A stretch of DNA of 37,681 bases, taken from NCBI GenBank assembly GCA_025361505.1, contig JANYKZ010000027.1, positions 1 through 37,681 on the forward strand, in the 5' to 3' direction. A model generated the notes under the pieces. The model made no database searches, was not told the origin of the DNA, and saw only the letters and a list, made by a program, of their open reading frames with translations. Below, piece by piece: positions 23,735 through 33,678 of the stretch (position 1 is the first letter of the stretch; each line of letters starts with the position of its first letter). Origin of the DNA: Coriobacteriia bacterium (lineage in GTDB: Bacteria; Actinomycetota; Coriobacteriia; Anaerosomatales; PALSA-660). Both the position numbers and the translations under genes were made by a program.

Positions 23735-24694
23735 ATGCGCTCGCTGCTCGATCGCTTCGGCACGAACAGGACCGCATGGGTCGCTTTCGGACTCATGGTG
23801 CTGCTCGCCGCCGCGGCCGTGCTGGCTGTGCCGCGTGGCGCCGTGGACGTCGGTCGCCCGGGCTCAGGACCCGGCGCGACCGGCGTCGCTTCGCTCGACG
23901 CCTACCGCGGGCTCGGCACGTGGGTCGACCTCTACGACACCCGGGCGTGGGCGGACCCCGCCGTGGCCGTGCGCGACATGGCCGGGCACGGCGTGCGCAC
24001 GCTCTTCATCGAGACCGCCAACTCCTCGTCCACGAGCGGACTCGTGCACCCGGCGGAGCTGGCGACGTTCATCACGGAGGCGCACGCGCGCCACATGTTC
24101 GTCGTGGCGTGGTACCTCCCGAATCTGCGCGCCGGCTCCGTCGACCTCGCCCGGATCACGCAGGCGATCGACTTCCTCACGCCCGACGGACAGAGATTCG
24201 ACTCCTTCGCCCTCGATATCGAGTCGACCGCGGTCAAACCGGTGACCCTGCGCAACCTGGGTCTCGGCACGCTCTCGAAGCAGGTCCGCGACCTCGTCGG
24301 CCCCGGCTACCCTCTCGGCGCGATCATCCCGTCGCCCGTGGGTCTGAGGTCGAAGAAGGGGTACTGGAGCGGCTTCCCGTACGCGACGCTCGCGACGACG
24401 TACGACGTGATCCTGCCCATGCACTACTACACGTTCAGCGACCACGACCCGGCGATGGCCTACACCTCGACGATCGCGAACATGCGCGAGCTGCGCGCGC
24501 AGCCGGGCTTGGCGACTTCGCCGGTGCACATGATCGGCGGCATCTCGGGGGCGTCCTCGGCGGCCGAGGTCCGGCAACTCGTGCGCGGTGCGCGCGAGAC
24601 CGGTTGCATCGGAGCGAGCATGTACGGCTGGACCGGGACGAGCGCCGCGGCATGGAGGGAGCTGGCCTCCGTGAACGCGAGCGCCACCCCGTGA
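23735..24694 (+). CDS. Membrane-anchored TIM-barrel protein resembling glycoside hydrolases
   Basis: A 319-residue protein. An N-terminal helix (WVAFGLMVLLAAAAVLAV) acts as an uncleaved anchor or signal peptide. The rest reads as an eight-stranded barrel with strand ends such as TWVDLYDT, VRTLFIETANSS, MFVVAWYLPNL, FDSFALDIES, VILPMHYYTF and ASMYGWTGT. Acidic residues at strand ends (D in FALDIES, E in FIETAN) could be catalytic. The pattern resembles glycoside-hydrolase-like barrels of unknown substrate. The ATG at 23735 is preferred because GGGAG lies 5 nt upstream; ATGs at 23648 and 23654 would add about 27 residues. Neighbouring glycolipid synthesis and export genes suggest an envelope role. 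Confidence 0.65.
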   Translation: MRSLLDRFGTNRTAWVAFGLMVLLAAAAVLAVPRGAVDVGRPGSGPGATGVASLDAYRGLGTWVDLYDTRAWADPAVAVRDMAGHGVRTLFIETANSSSTSGLVHPAELATFITEAHARHMFVVAWYLPNLRAGSVDLARITQAIDFLTPDGQRFDSFALDIESTAVKPVTLRNLGLGTLSKQVRDLVGPGYPLGAIIPSPVGLRSKKGYWSGFPYATLATTYDVILPMHYYTFSDHDPAMAYTSTIANMRELRAQPGLATSPVHMIGGISGASSAAEVRQLVRGARETGCIGASMYGWTGTSAAAWRELASVNASATP

Positions 24695-24745
24695 TGGTCT
24701 CGGGATGGCGCTGGTCGCACGCAGTCGTGTGGCGCGGGAGATCTG

Positions 24746-25429
24746 CTAGCGGGCCTCGGCGTGGACGCCGAACGTCTTGCGCAGGCTCGTCTCCTCGCCG
24801 CAATCGGAGAGGATGAGCACCTCGTCGCCGATGGAGAGCACCGTGTCGCCGTGCGGCACCGTGACCTCCCCCTTCGAGATGATCGCCATGATGTGCGCGC
24901 ACTTCGGGAGGTTGAGCTCGGCGATCGACTTGCCCACGGCGGTCGCGCTCGCCGTGAGCGTCAACGCGTCGATGACCATGTTCTCGGCCGACAGCCCCAT
25001 CAGCGTGATGACGTCGCCCAGGCTGACTTCCTTCTCGATCAGGCTGTAGATGACCGACGCGGTGGAGACGCCGACGTCGACGCCCCAGTGCTTGGTGAAC
25101 ATCCACTCGTTCTTCGGATGGTTGGTGCGCGCGAAGACCATCGGGACCTTGTGGGTCGTCTTGGCGAGGAACGACACGACGAGGTTGTCCTCGTCGTCAC
25201 CGGTCAGCGCCGCGATGAGGTCGGCGTGCCCGACGTTGGCGCGGTCGAGGACGGACGGCTCGCACCCGTCTCCCCGGACGACCTTGACGTTCGGCATCCG
25301 CTTCGCGACGTAGTCCGCGCGCTCCGGCCGGGACTCGATCACGGTGACGACGTGGTTCGCGCGCAGCTTCTCTACGAGGAAGAGCCCGGTCTTGCCGGCT
25401 CCGACGATCACGACATTCATCGTCGCCAC
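24746..25429 (-). CDS. TrkA-type potassium uptake regulatory protein (second copy)
   Basis: A 227-residue cytoplasmic protein with an RCK/TrkA-N Rossmann domain (VVIVGAGKTGLFLVEKL, acidic end of strand two in TVIESRPERAD, then VVRGDGCEPSVLDRANV) and a TrkA-C domain from about 140 (ASATAVGKSIAELNLPK to GDEVLILSD). Such subunits bind NAD(H) or nucleotide and gate TrkH/KtrB channels. The GTG at 25429 abuts the stop of the first TrkA gene, with AAGGAG just before it; the ATG at 25420 is an alternative. Second of two consecutive TrkA genes following the P-type ATPase. No TrkH/KtrB channel gene is in the window. Confidence 0.9.
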   Translation of the reverse strand: MATMNVVIVGAGKTGLFLVEKLRANHVVTVIESRPERADYVAKRMPNVKVVRGDGCEPSVLDRANVGHADLIAALTGDDEDNLVVSFLAKTTHKVPMVFARTNHPKNEWMFTKHWGVDVGVSTASVIYSLIEKEVSLGDVITLMGLSAENMVIDALTLTASATAVGKSIAELNLPKCAHIMAIISKGEVTVPHGDTVLSIGDEVLILSDCGEETSLRKTFGVHAEAR

Positions 25430-26098
25430 CTACTCCTTCAGCCCGAGCAGGCGCTCGAGCTTCTCGGCGCTCTCGTTGAGAACGTTGACGAACAGGACGT
25501 CGCCCTTGGCGAACACGGTGCCCTCGGTGGGCAGCATCGCGTGGCCCTCGCGGACGATCGACGAGACGCTGATCTCGCCCGGCACGATGAGCTCGGAGAC
25601 GGCCTTGCCGATCAGCCCGGCGGGAAGCTCGACCTCGACCATCTCGACCTCACCGTTGCCGTACTGGTAGTCGCTGTGAAGGTCGGGGTGGGCGACCATG
25701 TCGAGCAACCGGGCGCTCGTCCAGCTCACGGAGGCGATGGTGGAGATGCCCATGCCTCGGTAGATCTCGGCGCGCCGCGGGTCGTAGATGCGCGCGATGA
25801 CGCGCGGCACCCGGTAGGTGTCCTTGGCAGTGCGGGCGGCGACGATGTTGCTGTTGTCTCCCGACGTGACGGCGCAGAAGCAGTCAGCGTCACGGATGCC
25901 GGCGGCCTCGAGCACGTCGCGGTCGAAGACCGGACCGACGAACTTCTGGCCCATGATGTCTTCGGACTCGTCGCACTCGAACACGATCGGGTTCTGGTCG
26001 ATCACCGAAACCGAATGCCCCTCGAACTCGAGCATCCTCGCGAGGTAGCGACCGACCCGCCCGTACCCGCCGATGACCACGTGCAAACGATTCTGCAT
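25430..26098 (-). CDS. TrkA-type potassium uptake regulatory protein (first copy)
   Basis: A 222-residue protein with a TrkA-N domain (VVIGGYGRVGRYLARML, then VSVIDQNPIVFE, and DADCFCAVTSGDNSN) and a TrkA-C domain (AVSELIVPGEISVSSIVREG, KGDVLFVNVLNES). The Gly-rich loop and acidic residue fit NAD binding. It lies 17 nt after the P-type ATPase stop and abuts the second TrkA gene. Two separate TrkA genes in a row resemble the paired RCK units of some Trk systems. GAGGTG precedes the ATG. Confidence 0.9.
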   Translation of the reverse strand: MQNRLHVVIGGYGRVGRYLARMLEFEGHSVSVIDQNPIVFECDESEDIMGQKFVGPVFDRDVLEAAGIRDADCFCAVTSGDNSNIVAARTAKDTYRVPRVIARIYDPRRAEIYRGMGISTIASVSWTSARLLDMVAHPDLHSDYQYGNGEVEMVEVELPAGLIGKAVSELIVPGEISVSSIVREGHAMLPTEGTVFAKGDVLFVNVLNESAEKLERLLGLKE

Positions 26099-26115
26099 CC
26101 CGCATCACCTCGCTT

Positions 26116-28971
<2,856 letters not shown>

Positions 28972-29142
28972 CGGTCCTCGTCCCTCGCGGTGACACCCGG
29001 CCTGACGGGCTGAGCACTCCCGATCTTCCGGGTGCGTGTTTCGAGCGCATGAATGGGGTCCGGCAGCCCGAAACGGACGCGCGAACAACAAAGGCGAGTC
29101 TTACACTTCGGGACTCGAAGTCAAGAGAGCATCCGCAGCCCT

Positions 29143-29583
29143 CTAGGACCTGGCCTCGAGGGCCTTCAGGATGTCGTTGTTCTGCTGCTCCATCCGGGCG
29201 TTCTCCTCGCCGCGCGCTGCGATGCCGGTCAGGATCTCCGCCAGCCTGTCTTCGGCGTCCTTCGTGTTGCGGAACGTCGCCTCGGCGCGGGCGTCGGCCT
29301 TCTCGGACTGCAGGTTCTGGCCGTACAGGATTATGGACAGCAGCACGAGCTGGAGGAACGTCTGCGCGACCCACGTCACGATCGGCAGAGGCTTGAAGCC
29401 GCCGGCGAAGGAGTCGTGCAGGGCCTGCGGAAGCGAGATCAACGCGATGATCGCGAAGATGTAGGCGCACCACATCGTGGCGACCATGTCGGTGACCGCG
29501 ACGCCGATCTTGCGGTTGATCTTGCGGACGCCCCGCTCTGTGGCGCGCCACTCGCGCGCGACGTCCTTGGCGTGAACGGCCAT
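29143..29583 (-). CDS. Small membrane protein with two helices and a coiled-coil tail
   Basis: A 146-residue protein. A basic N-terminal region (REWRATERGVRKINRKIG) precedes two membrane helices (MWCAYIFAIIALISL and VTWVAQTFLQLVLLSIILYG). A charged helical tail follows, likely coiled coil, with NLQSEKADARAEATFRNT and ARMEQQNNDILKALEARS. It is reminiscent of small DUF1003-type proteins but no family is firmly recognised. The ATG at 29583 follows GAGGGG; the longer frame upstream is arginine-rich. It lies upstream of the P-type ATPase with about 170 bp between, so shared transcription is uncertain. Confidence 0.7.
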   Translation of the reverse strand: MAVHAKDVAREWRATERGVRKINRKIGVAVTDMVATMWCAYIFAIIALISLPQALHDSFAGGFKPLPIVTWVAQTFLQLVLLSIILYGQNLQSEKADARAEATFRNTKDAEDRLAEILTGIAARGEENARMEQQNNDILKALEARS

Positions 29584-29667
29584 GAGATGCCCCTCTCCCC
29601 GTCGTCCTGCAAGCCGGCGCGCCCCCACAGGTCGCGCGCCCGTATGACGGGTCTCATGGTAGCGCGT

Positions 29668-29697
29668 GCGCCCGTTCGTGTTCACGCGAACGGGCGC
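29668..29697. terminator. Hairpin between SHOCT and small membrane protein genes
   Basis: An 11-bp perfect stem (GCGCCCGTTCG at 29668-29678 with its inverse at 29687-29697) with an 8-nt loop lies between two minus-strand genes, about 85 nt upstream of the downstream start. It could be a second terminator for the SHOCT operon or a leader structure. Confidence 0.5.
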
Positions 29698-29741
29698 CAC
29701 ACCGCTGCGCGAGGACGCCGCCGAGGGGTCGCCGCTCACAA

Positions 29742-29771
29742 GACGGCCGCCCCCGGTCGAGGACGGCCGTC
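29742..29771 (-). terminator. Terminator-like hairpin after the SHOCT gene
   Basis: GACGGCCG (29742-29749) is the inverse of CGGCCGTC (29764-29771), with a 14-nt loop. It begins 13 nt past the stop at 29785 on the minus strand. Confidence 0.5.
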
Positions 29772-29784
29772 CGACGGGGAGCCG

Positions 29785-30051
29785 CTAGGCGCCCAGAGCC
29801 CGCATGATCTCGCCGTACTGCTCCGCCGTGATCTCGCCGCTGGCGAGACGCCGCTTCGCGATGGCGATGGCCTCGTCGTGGCCGGCCGGCTGTGACGGCG
29901 CAGCCATCCCGCCGGCGGTGTGGTGGCCCGAGGCCGACCGCACCGCCCAGATGACGAGCAGGACGATGGCGACGAAGACCAGCACGCCGAAGAACAGCAT
30001 GAACAGTCCGCCGCCCGCGCCGTACCCGTAGCCGAATCCTCGATACATCAT
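29785..30051 (-). CDS. SHOCT-domain membrane protein 1
   Basis: An 88-residue protein. A Gly/Tyr-rich N-terminus and one strong membrane helix (LFMLFFGVLVFVAIVLLVIWAV, quoted in two parts with overlap) lead to a linker and a C-terminal SHOCT motif, AKRRLASGEITAEQYGEIM. SHOCT elements are short helical C-terminal modules probably used for oligomerisation. It lies 80 bp downstream of a second, smaller SHOCT gene on the same strand. Function otherwise unknown. Confidence 0.85.
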   Translation of the reverse strand: MMYRGFGYGYGAGGGLFMLFFGVLVFVAIVLLVIWAVRSASGHHTAGGMAAPSQPAGHDEAIAIAKRRLASGEITAEQYGEIMRALGA

Positions 30052-30131
30052 GGTGCGTTCAACTCCTTCAGGTACGCGACCGCGTCACGCGATCGCCGGT
30101 TCCGGTATTCGGTACCCGATGCGGCTCCCGG

Positions 30132-30353
30132 CTAGCCGATGAGGCGCCGGATCTGTTCGTACTCGGCCGACGTGATCTCGCCGCGGGCCAGCCGCACGCG
30201 CGCGATGTCCACGGGGTCCGCGGCGGTTTCACCGGGAGACCGGGGATACGGATCCGTGGGGACGCAGCAGTCCCGGGCGGGCTCCGCGCGGACCGACCGT
30301 ACGAGGATCAGCGGGATCAGGAACAGCAACGGCAACCACAGGAACATCAACAT
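30132..30353 (-). CDS. SHOCT-domain membrane protein 2
   Basis: A 73-residue protein with an N-terminal helix (MFLWLPLLFLIPLILV), a short linker with two adjacent cysteines (DCCVPTDPYP) and a C-terminal SHOCT motif (ARVRLARGEITSAEYEQIR). The ATG at 30353 follows GAGGAG by 5 nt; the upstream open frame to 30407 has no support. It shares topology with the SHOCT protein at 29785-30051. The CC pair could bind metal or be lipid-modified, but there is no lipobox. Confidence 0.75.
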   Translation of the reverse strand: MLMFLWLPLLFLIPLILVRSVRAEPARDCCVPTDPYPRSPGETAADPVDIARVRLARGEITSAEYEQIRRLIG

Positions 30354-30364
30354 GGTCACTCCTC

Positions 30365-30379
30365 GCTTCGTCGAAGCGG
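30365..30379. promoter_or_regulatory. Short palindromic element upstream of SHOCT gene 2
   Basis: CGCTTC GTC GAAGCG forms a perfect 6-bp inverted repeat 11 nt before the minus-strand ATG at 30353, just upstream of the ribosome site. It could be an operator or an RNA hairpin. Confidence 0.25.
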
Positions 30380-30717
30380 ATGTCTTCGGACATCGGGACG
30401 GACGCAACCGCTGTGCCAGAGAGCGGGATCCGGATGTGCGCTTCGTGTGAAGGTCCCCGCCCCATCGGCGAGAGACCCCGTCGTGTTCGTCGAGGCCTCC
30501 GTCCCGGTGCGTGAACCGGCAAAGGCGGGCGCGAACCCGGGACCGCAGAGAACCCCGGGGAGGCCGGGTGGGTCGCGGTTGAAGGTCGTCTCGCCCGCCC
30601 CGCCGCTCTGAGGAAACGCGTCCGTGACGGTTCGGACTCCGATGAGGCGACTCTCATCGTCGGCGCGTAAGGTAGTCGGCGTCCGAGCCGAGGCGGCCGA
30701 GCCATCGCCGGACCTTC
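30380..30717. other. Divergent intergenic region with structured-RNA-like sequence
   Basis: About 340 bp without a gene, between SHOCT gene 2 and the rightward deacetylase. At about 30510-30575 the plus strand has GTGAACCGGC, then GCGAACCCGG, then CAGAGAACCCCGGGGAGGC. The last two loosely recall the 3' half of c-di-AMP (ydaO-type) riboswitches, which often precede cell-wall enzyme genes in actinobacteria. The 5' half of that motif was not recognised. The region may instead just hold two promoters. Confidence 0.25.
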
Positions 30718-30729
30718 AGAGGAGTCACG

Positions 30730-31734
30730 ACGGAGCAGGAAGAGACAGGGACGCAGGAGACCGCGATCGCGCCGGAGCCGACGCCGTCGCAGTCCGAGCC
30801 GACCGCGCCCCGGCCCGAGCGTGAGCCTGAGCAGGTCCAGCCTGGCGCCGACCGAGGCGCCGCGTTCTGGATCGGCATCGCAGCGGCGATCGTGCTGCTC
30901 GCCGTCGCCGGGCTCCTGGGCTCTCGCGGTCCCTCGGCCCAACGCACATCCGCGCCCCCGCGGCCCGTGTTGCCCGCGACGGGGCTTCCCCTGTCGCGCC
31001 CAGACACCGATCAGGCCGTCCCCGTGCTGATGTACCACCACATCATGCCGGCGCCAGACAACACGATCGCGATCTCGCCGACGCAGTTCGACGAGCAGAT
31101 GCGGTATCTGCACGACAACGGCTGGCACGCGATCTCGATGGCGCAGATGCAGTCGTTCGTGCTGACCGGCGCCCGTCTCCCCGCGAAGCCGGTGCTGATC
31201 ACCTTCGACGACGGCCGCATGAACCAGCTCACGTACGGTGTCCCCATCCTGCGGAGGTACGGGTTCACGGCGACGTTCTTCATCGTGAAGAAGTGGGCTG
31301 AGAGCGCCGACCCGTCGTTCATGCACGTGCCGGAGCTCAAGGGGCTCGTAGCCGACGGCTTCGATGTGGAGTCGCACACCGCCAACCACTGGGTGCTCAA
31401 CCGCAAGCACGGCGAGAGCTACGGCACGCTGAAGGCCCGCACGTGGGACGCGACCTACGGTATGCGCGTGTGGATGGGCTCGGTGCTCGGGGCTAAGGCG
31501 ACCGCACTCGCCTATCCCGGAGGCTTCTTCGACGACTTCTCGGTGCGGCTCGCTCAGGAAGCCGGCTACGAACTCGCCTTCACGACGCTCCCGGGATACG
31601 TCATGTACGACCACCAGAGCCGGTACGCGCTTCCGCGCCGAAACACCGGCGCGCGAGGTACCACGCTGTCGCAGTTCGTCTCGGTCCTTGAGGGGGCCGA
31701 AGGCGCGCTACGCCCGCCCGCCTCGCAGAAGTAG
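30730..31734 (+). CDS. Membrane-anchored polysaccharide deacetylase (NodB family), non-canonical start
   Basis: A 334-residue protein if begun at 30730. A Glu/Pro/Gln-rich cytoplasmic segment precedes a membrane helix (AAFWIGIAAAIVLLAVAGLL), then the extracellular NodB domain: VLMYHHIMP, metal-site TFDDG (near 31204), HTANH (near 31376) and the YPGG motif (near 31519). These enzymes remove acetyl groups from glycans such as peptidoglycan or exopolysaccharide using a divalent metal. The first GTG (30892) falls inside the membrane helix, so it is unlikely to be the start. An in-frame stop at 30673 and no ATG/GTG/TTG after it leave ACG at 30730, 5 nt after AGAGGAG, as the best candidate. The gene overlaps the convergent gene end by 27 nt. 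Confidence 0.78.
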   Translation, partial: TEQEETGTQETAIAPEPTPSQSEPTAPRPEREPEQVQPGADRGAAFWIGIAAAIVLLAVAGLLGSRGPSAQRTSAPPRPVLPATGLPLSRPDTDQAVPVLMYHHIMPAPDNTIAISPTQFDEQMRYLHDNGWHAISMAQMQSFVLTGARLPAKPVLITFDDGRMNQLTYGVPILRRYGFTATFFIVKKWAESADPSFMHVPELKGLVADGFDVESHTANHWVLNRKHGESYGTLKARTWDATYGMRVWMGSVLGAKATALAYPGGFFDDFSVRLAQEAGYELAFTTLPGYVMYDHQSRYALPRRNTGARGTTLSQFVSVLEGAEGALRPPASQK

Positions 31735-32241
31735 CGCGGCGCCGAGGATCATCACCACCGAGATCGAGATCGGCAGGAACACGGGCGCGACCCAAGGACC
31801 GGGGATCAGGAACAGCACGTCCGGGGTCCTCAGCGACCCGGGCCATCCGATCAGGGCCCGCAGGAACGCGTAGTAGCCGATGTCCCATACGCCGAAGGCG
31901 GAAAGGAAGAAGGCCGCGCGCGACCTGAGCGTGCGCCCCGCGAGCCAGCCCACGCACACGAGCATCACGATCGTGGCGGCCTCGCGGGCTACCTCGATGT
32001 ATGCGATCCGCGACTCGGGCAGGACGCTGACGAGAGCGCCCGGCTTCAGCAAGGTGAAGAACGGGAGGGAGAACCAGACCTCCTTCGTCCCCGGCGCGGA
32101 GCGGACGAGTTCGCCGGTGATGTGGAAGAGGGTCCGAAGGTAGACCACGACGGCGGCCTCCATGAAGGCCATGGCCATCGCGAACAGCGCGACGACCGCG
32201 AAGCGCGTCCATACGGATCCGTTGATGCGCCGGCTCGCCAT
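31708..32241 (-). CDS. Conserved-looking integral membrane protein, unknown function
   Basis: A 177-residue protein with about four or five hydrophobic segments, including FAVVALFAMAMAFMEAAVVV, REAATIVMLVCVGWLAG, FFLSAFGVWDIGYYAFL and SISVVMILGAALLL. No family is recognised. The ATG at 32241 gives a short basic N-terminus; the frame stays open upstream but only as arginine/histidine-rich sequence over the divergent gene. Its 3' end overlaps the deacetylase gene by 27 nt on the opposite strand. Confidence 0.7.
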   Translation of the reverse strand: MASRRINGSVWTRFAVVALFAMAMAFMEAAVVVYLRTLFHITGELVRSAPGTKEVWFSLPFFTLLKPGALVSVLPESRIAYIEVAREAATIVMLVCVGWLAGRTLRSRAAFFLSAFGVWDIGYYAFLRALIGWPGSLRTPDVLFLIPGPWVAPVFLPISISVVMILGAALLLRGGRA

Positions 32242-32286
32242 GGGACTCGATCCTGTCGGGTGGACGATGGGAAGATCGGGCAGGAA

Positions 32287-32320
32287 CACGATAGCGCGAC
32301 CGCGTCGAAACGGTATCGTG
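32287..32320. promoter_or_regulatory. Interrupted palindrome in a divergent promoter region
   Basis: CACGATA (32287-32293) and TATCGTG (32314-32320) are perfect inverse copies 20 bp apart, between the leftward membrane gene and the rightward ferredoxin gene. The two-turn spacing of half-sites suits a dimeric regulator or looped operator. No regulator gene is nearby. Confidence 0.3.
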
Positions 32321-32397
32321 GTAGGCGGTGTCGCTGAGGCGCACCGAGGCGATCGGACGACACGGGAACCGGACGCACGAGGGACGGAGAGGCGGAC

Positions 32398-33678
32398 ATG
32401 TCGCATATCACGCTCAAGTCGGGCTACACCGAGCTGGTCGACCGCCTGAACCGGTTCCCGCAGGGAGCGCCTCCCTCGGAGACGCTCTACAAGATCCTCT
32501 CGATGCTGTTCAGCGAGCGCGAGGCAGCCGTCGTCGCGCTGCTGCCGATCAAACCCTTCACGGCCCCGCAGGCCGCGCGGATCCTGAAGATGGATCTGAC
32601 CGAGACCCGCACGGTCCTCGACGAGCTCGCGAGCCGCGCCATCCTGCTCGACACCGAGCACGAGGGCGAGACCACCTACATCCTGCCACCACCGATGGCC
32701 GGGTTCTTCGAGTTCTCGATGATGCGGCTGCGCGGCGACGTCGATCAGAAGGTGCTGGGGGAGCTCTTCTTCCAGTACCTCAATGTCGAAGAGGACTTCA
32801 TCAAGGCGCTGTTCGCCAATGGCGAGACGCAGCTCGGGCGCACGTTCGTCCACGAACCGGTCCTGTCGAGCGAGAACGCGCTGCACGTTCTGGACTACGA
32901 ACGCGCCAGCGAGGTCATCCGCACCGCCACACATCGGGGCGTCGGCGTCTGCTACTGCCGCCACAAGATGCAGCACATGGGCCGCGCCTGCGAAGCGCCG
33001 ATGGAGATCTGCATGACCTTCAACGGCTGCGCGGAGTCGCTGACCCGCAACGGCTACGCGCGTCTCGTCGATGTGAGCGAGGGGCTCGACCTGCTCCAGC
33101 AGGCCTACGAGCACAACCTGGTCCAGTTCGGCGAGAACGTGCGCGAGGGCGTGAACTTCATCTGCAACTGCTGCGGATGCTGCTGCGAGGCGATGATCGC
33201 CGCGCGCAAGTTCGGCATGATGAATCCGGTCCACACCACCAACTTCCTGCCCGTGGTCGACGAGGCGACGTGCAACGGCTGCGGGAAGTGCGCGAACGTG
33301 TGCCCGGTCGAGGCGATGACGCTCGTGTCGGCGAACGACGCGCACAACCCGAAGGCGCGGCGGGCCAAGGTCGACGACGACCTGTGCCTCGGCTGTGCGG
33401 TGTGCGTGCGGACGTGCCCGAGCAAGAGCATCGGCCTGGCCTCCCGGCCACAGCGGGTGCTGACTCCGCTGAACTCGGCACACCGCACGATCGTCATGGC
33501 GATCGAGCGCGGCGATCTGCAGGACCTGATCTTCGACAACCGCGTCCTGTGGAACCACCGCGCGATGGCCACGGTGCTCGGCGTGATCCTCCGTCTGCCG
33601 CCCATCAAGCAGGCCATGGCGAGCAAGCAGATGAAGTCCCGCTACCTGGAGTGGCTCATCCGCAACGTCACCGCGTAG
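32398..33678 (+). CDS. Cysteine-rich ferredoxin-like protein with N-terminal winged-helix-like region
   Basis: A 426-residue protein. Residues 25-100 resemble a winged-helix DNA-binding fold (PPSETLYKILSMLFSEREAA to AARILKMDLTETRTVLDELA). The middle has Cys 185, 187, 198, 205 and 211, and a dense FICNCCGCCCEAM at 255-265. Two classical 4Fe-4S motifs follow (CxxCxxCxxxCP at 292-302 and 330-340), so a ferredoxin-type dicluster is expected, with possibly one more metal site from the extra cysteines. Members of this family occur in anaerobes, but their role is not established to my knowledge. GGAGAGG precedes the ATG. Its stop abuts the stop of the convergent IscU-fusion gene. Confidence 0.82.
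   Translation: MSHITLKSGYTELVDRLNRFPQGAPPSETLYKILSMLFSEREAAVVALLPIKPFTAPQAARILKMDLTETRTVLDELASRAILLDTEHEGETTYILPPPMAGFFEFSMMRLRGDVDQKVLGELFFQYLNVEEDFIKALFANGETQLGRTFVHEPVLSSENALHVLDYERASEVIRTATHRGVGVCYCRHKMQHMGRACEAPMEICMTFNGCAESLTRNGYARLVDVSEGLDLLQQAYEHNLVQFGENVREGVNFICNCCGCCCEAMIAARKFGMMNPVHTTNFLPVVDEATCNGCGKCANVCPVEAMTLVSANDAHNPKARRAKVDDDLCLGCAVCVRTCPSKSIGLASRPQRVLTPLNSAHRTIVMAIERGDLQDLIFDNRVLWNHRAMATVLGVILRLPPIKQAMASKQMKSRYLEWLIRNVTA

Noticed and set aside
22003-24816. 937-residue plus-strand open frame over the permease, glycosyltransferase and TIM-barrel genes
   Set aside because: It runs across genes on both strands in an off frame; a shadow of high-GC coding sequence.
31708-33558. 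Minus-strand open frame of 616 residues extending the small membrane protein upstream
   Set aside because: Only the last 177 residues have membrane-protein composition; the rest is antisense to the ferredoxin-like gene.
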